A DNA stretch of 64,000 nucleotides from Nitrososphaerota archaeon (GTDB lineage Archaea > Thermoproteota > Nitrososphaeria > Nitrososphaerales > UBA57), in assembly GCA_024860875.1 (NCBI GenBank), contig JACPSZ010000008.1, positions 148,106 through 212,105 of the forward strand. Direction: 5' to 3'. The notes under the pieces are model-generated. The model saw nothing but the letters and a program-made list of their open reading frames with translations. It made no database searches and was not told the origin of the DNA. A program made the translations under genes and the position numbers. Positions 29,296-37,096 of this stretch are shown one piece after another; positions within the stretch are counted from its first letter, which is position 1; every line of letters starts with the position of its first letter.

Positions 29296-29430
29296 TGGGC
29301 CGGGGCGGGCCTTATCCATTAAGTGGTTTGAGTCCGCCTACGAAGGCAGGTTATGGTGCCTCCTCCCCTTTGTTTTTGAATCATTTGTTGATATGAATCA
29401 ATCGAGTTCGAATCGTGGGTGTTACCACTA
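29296..29430. repeat. tRNA-Val-3'-like fragment plus hairpin element, copy A
   Basis: tgggccggggcgggcctt resembles tRNA-Val 3' end; followed by AGGCAGGTTATGGTGCCTCCTCCCC...TTTTTG, shared with copy B. Confidence 0.5.
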
Positions 29431-29482
29431 CATTCAACATGCAAACCAAAATCTTATCAATATGTAGTGATAACGATACTGC

Positions 29483-30330
29483 GTGGCAACGATAGCAAGG
29501 AGAACAGTGAAGGGAATCACGTACTACTACCTAGAGCACACCATAAGGCAAGACGGTAGAGTAACAAAGAAATCAAGATATCTGGGCCGCACAATCCCGA
29601 AGGACATAGAGAAGGTCAAGAAGCAGTTTGCATACGAATTGAACAGGGAAAAATGGTTCGACATATTCGACAAGATCAAGGAGAATTACGCTACCGAACT
29701 AGCGAAAATCCCAAAGTCGGCTAGAGAGAAGGAGCTCAACGAATTCTCGGTCAGGTTCACCTACGACACACAGAGAATAGAGGGTTCGACCCTGAGTCTG
29801 AGGGAAACAGCTCAGCTACTGGAGAAAGGCATCAGCCCGAGCGGGAAACCTCTCGAGGACGTTAAGGAGGCTGATGCGCACCAAAAAGTCTTCTTTGAGA
29901 TGCTCAGGTACCAAAAAGATCTGTCACTTGAAGTTGTGCTGTACTGGCATAAGAAGCTCTTCGAGGGAACGAAGCCCGATATAGCCGGACAGATAAGAAG
30001 GCACGGAGTCAGGATCACGGGAAGCAAGTTCGTCCCTCCGTCTCTAGTCGAACTCCATCCTTTAATCAGACAGTTCTTCAGCTGGTATAATGGCAACAAG
30101 GTGACGATGCATCCCGTCGAACTCGCCGCATTAGTGCATCTGAAGTTCGTTACTGTGCATCCGTTCGAACAAAAATGAATACCCAATGCTGAACATCGAG
30201 CATAAAGGAAGGCGAACTTACTACAATGCCCTCGAGAGGTCGCAGGTCAACAATAACGAAAGGATCTTCTGCCAGTGGTTCTTCAGGAAATATCTTAGAG
30301 AACAGAAGCCTCACTTGAGGCGAAGCTAGT
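29483..30330 (+). pseudogene. Fic-family protein gene lacking the catalytic loop
   Basis: Fic N-terminal part to VTVHPFEQK*, then a shifted frame YPMLNIEHKGRRTYYNALERSQVNNNERIFCQWFFRKYLREQKPHLRRS; the xGNGRxxR segment is absent. Confidence 0.85.
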
Positions 30331-30427
30331 CATTCCTTTTCTTCCCCCGGTCAAAGATCCTCCTTGTAGCAATTTTTACTGGCAAGAAAACTACCCGATA
30401 ATATCAAAACATAGCGTCTCACCTATT

Positions 30428-30532
30428 GGAGGCAAGTTATGGAGCCTCCTTCCCAAATTTTTGTTTTAATCTTGAGGCGAGTCAGGGCGGACTTGAATAG
30501 GAATAGGTTCAAGTCCAATCACCTCGCACCAG
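30428..30532. repeat. tRNA-Val-3'-like fragment plus hairpin element, copy B
   Basis: GGAGGCAAGTTATGGAGCCTCCTTCCC...TTTTTG then gtcagggcggacttgaa (16/17 match to tRNA-Val at 31755-31771) in a 9-bp hairpin GGACTTGAA/TTCAAGTCC ending CTCGCACCA. Confidence 0.55.
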
Positions 30533-30604
30533 TATTTCCAGTATTACTGAGTAGGTAAATTCTTACTCCCATTGTTTTATATCAGATACTGCCTTGCATT
30601 AACA

Positions 30605-31543
30605 ATGAAATCGGTTCAAATAAAAGGTTATGGAGGAAGCGAAGTAGTTGAAATCAATCGAAATACGCCTCCACTAAATGATCCATCCGCGGGAATGGTT
30701 CTAGTCAAGGTAAAAGCAGCCGGCATTAATCCAGCAGATTGGAAAATCCGCGAAGGCTACATGCAAAAAATGATACCGCTTCAATTCCCATCGACAATGG
30801 GCATGGATTTTTCTGGGGTTATCGAGAAAGTAGGAAACTCTGTCCCCGATCTAAAGCGAGGCGATGAAGTGTACGGACAAGCAGGAGTCGTCAATGGAGG
30901 ATCGGGAGCTTTTGCAGAGATGGCCTTGGCAAAGGTTAACAGCATGGGACATAAGCCCAAAACCCTGACTCATCGAGAGGCTGCTGCTTTACCGCTGGCA
31001 GGTGTTAGCGCTTGGCAGGCCCTTGTGGAAACTATTAAACTAACAAAGGGTCAGAAGCTTCTGATTCATGGCGGGGCAGGAGGCATAGGAACTATTGCTA
31101 TTCCGTTGGCCAAGCATCTTGGTGCTTACGTAGCAACGACAGTGAGCACAAGCGACAAGCAGTTTGCAAAGGAGCTGGGGGCGGTTGAAGTCATAGATTA
31201 CAAGACACAAACTTTTGAAGACTTGCTGCATGGCTATGACGCAGTCTTTGATACCGTAGGAGGCGAAACCTACACTAAGTCATTCAAAATACTGAAGAAA
31301 GGCGGCATGATCGTATCGATGCTAGAGCAGTCAAACCAAGAGCTGATGAGCCGCTTCGGCGTGAAAGCCATATCGCAATTCACTCAAGTAAACAGAGAAC
31401 GACTGACAAAACTGGCACAATGGGTCGACCAAAATAATATCCGCGTGCATGTTGACAGAACCTTTCCGCTTGAGGAGGCTGCCAAGGCACTCGACTATCA
31501 AAAAAACGTGCATCCAAGAGGCAAAGTCGTCTTGGCAATCTAG
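30605..31543 (+). CDS. NADP-dependent oxidoreductase (zinc-free quinone oxidoreductase/MDR type)
   Basis: MKSVQIKGYGGSEVVEI...GMDFSGVIEKVG...LLIHGGAGGIGTIAIPLAKHLGAYVATT. Confidence 0.92.
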   Translation: MKSVQIKGYGGSEVVEINRNTPPLNDPSAGMVLVKVKAAGINPADWKIREGYMQKMIPLQFPSTMGMDFSGVIEKVGNSVPDLKRGDEVYGQAGVVNGGSGAFAEMALAKVNSMGHKPKTLTHREAAALPLAGVSAWQALVETIKLTKGQKLLIHGGAGGIGTIAIPLAKHLGAYVATTVSTSDKQFAKELGAVEVIDYKTQTFEDLLHGYDAVFDTVGGETYTKSFKILKKGGMIVSMLEQSNQELMSRFGVKAISQFTQVNRERLTKLAQWVDQNNIRVHVDRTFPLEEAAKALDYQKNVHPRGKVVLAI

Positions 31544-31751
31544 AGAAGAGAACCCCGAGCAGCGTAGGATGGTTGGCAGGCTAGATGAGGGGCGGTTTAC
31601 TGGATAAAGACATAAATTCGCTCCAGAAGCTGGCCCAATGAGATGGCAATCCCGTTTTTTGCGAGTGCAAGAGCAGCACAAACTGGAAATCACTCTACTT
31701 GATAGTATTGGCATAATTCAAAGCTAAAAAGGTCTAGAAGAGGAAATTCTA

Positions 31752-31826
31752 TGGGCCAGGGCGGACTTGAACCACCGACCTTCGCTGTGTGAGAGCGACG
31801 TCCTAACCAAGCTAGACGACTGGCCC
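31752..31826 (-). tRNA. tRNA-Val(CAC)
   Basis: GGGCCAGTCGTCTAGCTTGGTTAGGACGTCGCTCTCACACAGCGAAGGTCGGTGGTTCAAGTCCGCCCTGGCCCA; stem TCGCT/AGCGA with CAC anticodon. Confidence 0.95.
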
Positions 31827-31865
31827 TAGCATACCTGCCTTCGCACAACGCTTTAAAGACGAATA

Positions 31866-32513
31866 TTAGTCCTCTCTGCTCCAGCACTTCTGACTATATT
31901 TGCAATAAGAGCACTTCCAGACAAGGTTCAAATTCTTCTTCACATGCGGTGCAGCAAACGGATTTTTTGAGGATACGGCATCGTTGAACAGTTTTGCCCT
32001 GTTTTCGATCTCTTTCTTAACTTCTGCAAGCTCGCTATCATTGAGAGTGATAGTTCTGAACCTGAATGGTCTGCCCCTATTGTTGACCATAAGGTAGAGC
32101 AAAATCCCGACATTAGAGTTAGTCATCGCCATATAGTACTTTAGTTGGGTAACATGGAAAGGCCTTACGGAGTCATCGTCAGATCTTATGGTCTTAATTT
32201 CTATCGGAACTCCATCAAAAAGGTCAATTGTGCCTATAACTCCATCAACCGTTATCTCCCGCTCTGCAATTGCAGAGCCCTTCTCAGCAAGCCTTTGCAG
32301 AGCAACGTGCGCACCTTCGCCCAAAGCATACGAAACTAAATCCCTTTCATCAATAGCCCTGGGCTCGAGTTTCCTGAAGACCTGCTCTCTTATGCAGAGT
32401 ATCAAGTCTGAAACATGAGTACCCTCTCTTTCCTGCGCATACTCCTCCTCCAACAGTTTCAGCAGCTTTTCCCGATATGGGGAGCCTTCTTCGATGAGCA
32501 AGTCGCTATGCAA
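31866..32513 (-). CDS. Cas4/RecB-like PD-(D/E)XK nuclease, stand-alone
   Basis: HVSDLILCIREQVFRKLEP; GTIDLFDGVPIEIKTI; C-terminal WKCSYCKYSQKC (four-Cys arrangement of Cas4-like proteins). Confidence 0.78.
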   Translation of the reverse strand: MHSDLLIEEGSPYREKLLKLLEEEYAQEREGTHVSDLILCIREQVFRKLEPRAIDERDLVSYALGEGAHVALQRLAEKGSAIAEREITVDGVIGTIDLFDGVPIEIKTIRSDDDSVRPFHVTQLKYYMAMTNSNVGILLYLMVNNRGRPFRFRTITLNDSELAEVKKEIENRAKLFNDAVSSKNPFAAPHVKKNLNLVWKCSYCKYSQKCWSRED

Positions 32514-32598
32514 TTAATATCGAATGCTATTGAAGTTTGCCCTCAAAACATCCAAAGGATTCAATAATGGGTTCTACAATAGCATATAGGGAGAGATA

Positions 32599-32826
32599 TT
32601 GGCAAAGGCCTTCGTCTTGATAAACGTCCAAACAGGCACTGAGGACAAGGTCATAAAGCAGCTAAAGACTGCAAAGAATGTTAGCGAAGCGTACTTTGTT
32701 TACGGAGTGTACGACTTTATCGTCACCGTAACAGCACCAACGACGGACGAACTCAAAGATAGTGTTCTAAGTCTCAGGAAGATTTCCGAGATTACTTCTA
32801 CACTAACAATGATGGTAATAGAGTAA
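32599..32826 (+). CDS. Lrp/AsnC ligand-binding (RAM) domain protein
   Basis: AKAFVLINVQTGTEDKVIKQLKTAKNVSEAYFVYGVYDFIVTVTA. Confidence 0.9.
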   Translation: MAKAFVLINVQTGTEDKVIKQLKTAKNVSEAYFVYGVYDFIVTVTAPTTDELKDSVLSLRKISEITSTLTMMVIE

Positions 32827-32832
32827 GGGCAT

Positions 32833-32880
32833 CCAAGAGTAAATTACTAGCATACTCTACTACTCTACTCCTCAGAACAA
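32833..32880 (+). repeat. Left copy of ~50-bp imperfect direct repeat bounding the surface-protein island
   Basis: CCAAGAGTAAATTACTAGCATACTCTACTACTCTACTCCTCAGAACAA resembles 47651-47704. Confidence 0.6.
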
Positions 32881-33090
32881 CACTCTAAATATGACATACC
32901 ATACGTCTTAGTACGAGAATACCCGAAAGATCAATAACGATCAACCATCAAACAAATACTTACTTTAGTTTTTGAGTATATATGAAGGGGGGCCTATCAT
33001 TTGCACACAGGAGTTTACACTAACATTCTATTCTTATTCGCTTTATATACCGGGGGGAGGGGGTACTTTTTGCAGTGGCACGTGTTCATC

Positions 33091-33567
33091 TTAATTCAGT
33101 AGTTCGAATATAGATATATTCATTGTCGTAGGTTCAGTAACTGCAGCCCTTCCCTTGCTCACAACCTCAGCATGGACATTCAGATCTCCTCCTTCCCTCG
33201 TCATCAGGTGTATCGTGTATGCATTTGTCTTAAGGTGAGGGACGTATACTAACATGCTGTTCTCGGCAACTGCCTCTCCCTTTGCATTCTCAAGCGTTAT
33301 TCTTAGCAGAACGTCTTTCTTTTCCTCCATCCCTGTATTTGTAACTAGAACCTTTACTGTAACTACTGCGCTTGGAGGGGGTGCGGACTTCTCTTGGTTC
33401 AGTTTAGCATTTTCTAAAGTTACTGTGAAAGTTTCAAGTATTGGCAGTGTAGGTCTTACAGTGACCGCCGTTGCCTGCGGATTGAACATTAGTGCAATAG
33501 GCATAAAAGCCAGTATGCCCATAGCCATTGCAATTCCAAACCGCTTTGTCCGCATCTGCATCACCAT
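33091..33567 (-). CDS. Secreted hypothetical protein
   Basis: N-terminal signal MRTKRFGIAMAMGILAFMPIALMFNPQATA; C-terminal beta-rich domain. Confidence 0.6.
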   Translation of the reverse strand: MVMQMRTKRFGIAMAMGILAFMPIALMFNPQATAVTVRPTLPILETFTVTLENAKLNQEKSAPPPSAVVTVKVLVTNTGMEEKKDVLLRITLENAKGEAVAENSMLVYVPHLKTNAYTIHLMTREGGDLNVHAEVVSKGRAAVTEPTTMNISIFELLN

Positions 33568-33680
33568 CCTATGTAGGATGGGTGGAGGATATCTGTTGCA
33601 GTCTGTAACAAATTAGTGAACAGTGAATTGTTCATTTTGAACGAACAGTTTTTAAATACCTTATGCTCGTACGGTGGCTA

Positions 33681-35351
33681 ATGGCGGAAGATGCTGTAGT
33701 CAGCCAGCTCACCGATTACGGCCTTGATAGCGAAGAAGCAAGAGCGTACATAGCCCTGAACAAGCTTGGTCCTAGTAAGGCAAGCACATTAGCATCGGTA
33801 TTGAAGTTTGATAGGGTCAAGACCTACAGGATCCTTGATAGCCTCAGAAGCGCGGGTGTAGTTGAATCCTCGCTCAGCAAGCCCATGAGATTTACTGCAG
33901 TGCCTCTGGAGAAGGCCTTAGATTCCCTAATCGTTGAATTCAGGGAAAAGGTCACGAAGATGGAAGCTAGCAAAGAAGAACTACTTCAAGCGTGGGCCAA
34001 ACTTCCATCTTTAGCAGAGCCACTCTCTGGTCCCAAGTTCAAGATACACCAAGGCAGGCTCAAGATACATTCAGAGCTTTCAAGGATGACAAAGCTTGCC
34101 AAGCAGGAGATTCTTCTGCTCACAACTCGGAATGATCTTAACAGGATGCTCTACTCTGGCGTCTATGACGCTCTTGCTGAAGCCAGCAGGGCAGGCAAGT
34201 CGATCAGGATACTTACGCAAATAGACAAGTCTGCCATAGAAATGACTAAGGAATACGAGGGGATTTCCAAGTTAAGGCACATGGACATGCCAGGGCTGGC
34301 CTCTTTCTACACTGTTGACAACAACGAAATTCTAATCTCGGTCACATCGGAGGATTCGATGAAACTCGATGATAGCAGAGACGTTGCATTATCGACCGAC
34401 GCGACCGAATTTGTGAGAGTTGTCAAAGTATTCTTTCAAACATCTTGGGAAGGCGCTCTTGACGCGCAGGCAAAAATTCAGTCTCTAGTTAGCGGTGTTC
34501 CGCTTGAGGAATTGAGGATAGTCCGCTCCGTAGAAGAATATGCGGAAATGTTCACAAGAATGCTCTCCTCTGCGAAAAACGATGTTACCTTCGTCGTGAA
34601 CCTACCAAATCCAAAACTCCTTCCTCAAAATTCGTGGGAGATTCTGCAAGGGTTATCTGCAAGAGCTGTAAAGGTCAGGCTCATAACGTCTATACTGCCA
34701 GAAAATCTTGAAACTGTTACAAGGTTGCAGTCTATTGCAGAGGTTAAGCATTCTAACAGGAGGCTTGCACTGCAGATGCTTATATCAGACAGAAAGGAGG
34801 TCTTGCTAGCTCCGTCAACCACTGAAGATACTTCGGCCGTGTTCATGTGGTCGAATATCAAAGCGTACGTCTACCTTATCCTGCAGCTTGCCGACGAATT
34901 GTGGGGCGAAGGAATAGATGCCCAACCATTGATGGAAACCCTGCGGATGTCTATTGAGATTAAAGAGTCTCTAACAAATCTACAGAAGGAGCTTAATGTG
35001 CATGGGCTTGAGCTTGAGAGCCCGGGCAGAGTTCAGGGTTTAAGTGGGGTATCGCACAAATTCGATGTCCTGATCAGGAATGCTAAGCAACCCAAACAGT
35101 TTTTCGTCGCTGACATAAGAGTCGGTCCAGAAGCCATAGAACCTCAATCGATGCTCTCAATCTACGCTAGAATGGTCGATATTAAGCCGACCAAAGCCTT
35201 CCTTCTTTCGATATCGCCCTCAGAAGTTGCTCGGAAGGGTGCAGACCTAGCTTCCATGTATGGAATCGACGTCATAGTAGGCAAAGACTCTAGGGATGTC
35301 TGTCTGAAGTTGCTAAAAACGATAGCACCTTTGATCAAGGCAAAGCCCTAG
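33681..35351 (+). CDS. TrmB-family transcriptional regulator (long form)
   Basis: LTDYGLDSEEARAYIALNKLGPSKASTLASVLKFDRVKTYRILDSLRSAGVV; start at 33681 fits a leaderless mRNA (TATA-like box 33650-33658). Confidence 0.85.
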   Translation: MAEDAVVSQLTDYGLDSEEARAYIALNKLGPSKASTLASVLKFDRVKTYRILDSLRSAGVVESSLSKPMRFTAVPLEKALDSLIVEFREKVTKMEASKEELLQAWAKLPSLAEPLSGPKFKIHQGRLKIHSELSRMTKLAKQEILLLTTRNDLNRMLYSGVYDALAEASRAGKSIRILTQIDKSAIEMTKEYEGISKLRHMDMPGLASFYTVDNNEILISVTSEDSMKLDDSRDVALSTDATEFVRVVKVFFQTSWEGALDAQAKIQSLVSGVPLEELRIVRSVEEYAEMFTRMLSSAKNDVTFVVNLPNPKLLPQNSWEILQGLSARAVKVRLITSILPENLETVTRLQSIAEVKHSNRRLALQMLISDRKEVLLAPSTTEDTSAVFMWSNIKAYVYLILQLADELWGEGIDAQPLMETLRMSIEIKESLTNLQKELNVHGLELESPGRVQGLSGVSHKFDVLIRNAKQPKQFFVADIRVGPEAIEPQSMLSIYARMVDIKPTKAFLLSISPSEVARKGADLASMYGIDVIVGKDSRDVCLKLLKTIAPLIKAKP

Positions 35352-35493
35352 AGCGGGTAGTCGAATCTCTGTCTTCTTCCTACTGGCTCATGCGGCCTGC
35401 GTTCTGTATAGGTCAAGCCCAGCATGATCATCGCTATGGCTGCTATAACCGCTGTGTGTACACCATAGATGTCTAGGAAGCCAACATTATGGG
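35350..35493 (-). pseudogene. Duplicated 3' end fragment of the giant repeat-protein gene
   Basis: tagagcgggtagtcgaatctctg...catagatgtctaggaagcc is ~90% identical by eye to 37096-37239. Confidence 0.85.
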
Positions 35494-35494
35494 C

Positions 35495-35507
35495 GCGATA
35501 CCCTGTT
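35495..35507 (+). repeat. 13-bp direct repeat GCGATACCCTGTT, left copy
   Basis: Exact match to 36298-36310, with weaker similarity beyond. Confidence 0.75.
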
Positions 35508-35605
35508 TCCCAAATACGACTGTTGCCCGCGCCGCATATGAACTAAAGAGTTAACAGAGCCCTTGGGAGCAAAAGATAATAGGTACTTTTGAACTAAAGT
35601 TCGCT

Positions 35606-35893
35606 GTGGGAAACATCAAAGTTACGGTCGATGATAAAGTCGAGGAGCGGTTCAGACGGGTGGCCATGAAGAAGTTTGGATATGGAAGAGGCGCCCTTAG
35701 CACAGCTGCTGAAGCAGCCCTTGCACAATGGTCCTCAAAAGAGGATATAGAGGAGGTAACTCTCGACGAACTAGATGATCCCGTAGCGGCCATAGAAGGG
35801 TTATTGAAGCATGCTACTGAGTCTTCAGTCGAGTTGCAATACAAAGCCAGCAGAATTAGAGTGAAGAAGACCCTTGGACATATCTCTCATTGA
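35606..35893 (+). CDS. VapB-like antitoxin
   Basis: Small DNA-binding-like protein overlapping a PIN-domain gene. Confidence 0.75.
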   Translation: MGNIKVTVDDKVEERFRRVAMKKFGYGRGALSTAAEAALAQWSSKEDIEEVTLDELDDPVAAIEGLLKHATESSVELQYKASRIRVKKTLGHISH

Positions 35894-36293
35894 CGCCAAT
35901 ATTTTTTTGGAACTTGAACTCGGACAATCAAGATCATCCGAATGCAAGGAATTCTTGTCCCAAGTTGCAAGAGGAAGAATCAAAGCAGTGACGACTGACT
36001 TTATCCTAGATAGCGTTGCGTTGGTTATGGAAGATAAGAGGAGTCCACCAAAAGACATCAGGAAATTCTTCGTGAGTCTCGCTCTTTACAACGGACTTTC
36101 TATTTACAGTCTTGATCTCAAAGATAGAATAGTAGCCGCCGAGGAAATGATCAGGGAACGCCTTGACTTTGACGACTCTACGTCTATTGCAGCCATGAAG
36201 CGATTGAAAATAAAAGACATAGTATCCTTCGACAAAGATTTTGATAAGGCCAAAGCGTTAACTCGAGTTGAGCCTAGGGACATTCTAAGATGA
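35874..36293 (+). CDS. VapC-like PIN-domain toxin
   Basis: MDISLIDANIFLELELGQSRSSECKEFL...DDSTSIAAMKRLKIKDIVSFDKDFDKA. Confidence 0.9.
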   Translation: MDISLIDANIFLELELGQSRSSECKEFLSQVARGRIKAVTTDFILDSVALVMEDKRSPPKDIRKFFVSLALYNGLSIYSLDLKDRIVAAEEMIRERLDFDDSTSIAAMKRLKIKDIVSFDKDFDKAKALTRVEPRDILR

Positions 36294-36297
36294 GCGT

Positions 36298-36310
36298 GCG
36301 ATACCCTGTT
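36298..36310 (+). repeat. 13-bp direct repeat GCGATACCCTGTT, right copy
   Basis: Exact match to 35495-35507. Confidence 0.75.
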
Positions 36311-36438
36311 CTCTAAACGCGATCGTTACGTGCCACCGATTTCTGCCGATTCTAATCGCCTCCAAAAAGGGCAAAAAAAGTCTATTGGAGGGCAGAGTCA
36401 CAGGGCTTGTTTCTGCAGGTCTTTAGCAAGCTTTATAC

Positions 36439-36831
36439 GTGTATATGCGGTATACGTACTCGATGGTGAGAACTGTCACACTAAAAATCAAAGATAGGAT
36501 GTCCTTGGTGTTACCGACAAGGTATTCAAAGAGGGAGGTGGAGGAAATAGAAAGAGCTCGCAGAGTCCTCGGGCTCTCCTCGCGAAGCGCTTTCATAAGA
36601 GAGGCTGTCCTAAGCAAACTGGAGGAAATAAAGCAGGTGCGAGTGGTAGAAATGCAAGATGTCTCTGTAGACCAAGCCTCGGAGATGATTGACAGGTATC
36701 TGATGAATAAGCCGGGCGTCCACTACGTAAGCGAACTGATTGAGGAGCTTGGGCTCGAGCCAAGAATAGCCTTTGAGGCTGTAGAGAAGCTAGTCCAAGG
36801 TGGTAGCGTAAGAGTAAGGAATAAAGTATGA
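36439..36831 (+). CDS. Ribbon-helix-helix DNA-binding protein
   Basis: LPTRYSKREVEEIERARRVLGLSSRSAFIREAVLSKLEEI plus C-terminal helical domain. Confidence 0.75.
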   Translation: MYMRYTYSMVRTVTLKIKDRMSLVLPTRYSKREVEEIERARRVLGLSSRSAFIREAVLSKLEEIKQVRVVEMQDVSVDQASEMIDRYLMNKPGVHYVSELIEELGLEPRIAFEAVEKLVQGGSVRVRNKV

Positions 36832-37001
36832 CAATCCTTACAGCAGAAGGCGATGGGATAATAGGCAAACGGATAATCTACGTAGCCCGTAAAGTGGATG
36901 GGCCCCACCTTGTGCGAAAAAGTGGAAGCCACAGAGGTCTCTTGGGCAAGCTTTACGATGCTGAGGCCTATGTCGATCTGCCCATTGAAAAGGCAAACTA
37001 G
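36828..37001 (+). CDS. 57-aa protein translationally coupled to the RHH gene
   Basis: ATGA overlap; MTILTAEGDGIIGKRIIYVARKVDGPHLVRKSGSHRGLLGKLYDAEAYVDLPIEKAN; not in supplied ORF list. Confidence 0.55.
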   Translation: MTILTAEGDGIIGKRIIYVARKVDGPHLVRKSGSHRGLLGKLYDAEAYVDLPIEKAN

Positions 37002-37096
37002 ATAGGCCTAAGCAGTTTCGCAATACGACAACTAACCAAAGCTAAAAGTACTCAGATAGGAATATGACACATATGCCCAGTTCAGTTATTCAAACG

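Noticed and set aside
30481-30532. A complete small tRNA ending CTCGCACCA
   Set aside because: T-arm and CCA-like end are present and GCGAG/CTCGC can pair, but there are no D-arm or anticodon arm; kept only as a tRNA-like repeat.
33030-33075. Promoter-like GCTTTATATACC followed by a G-rich tract, possible antisense RNA to 33091-33567
   Set aside because: TATA-like sequence alone is weak evidence in AT-rich intergenic DNA; no transcript structure supports it.
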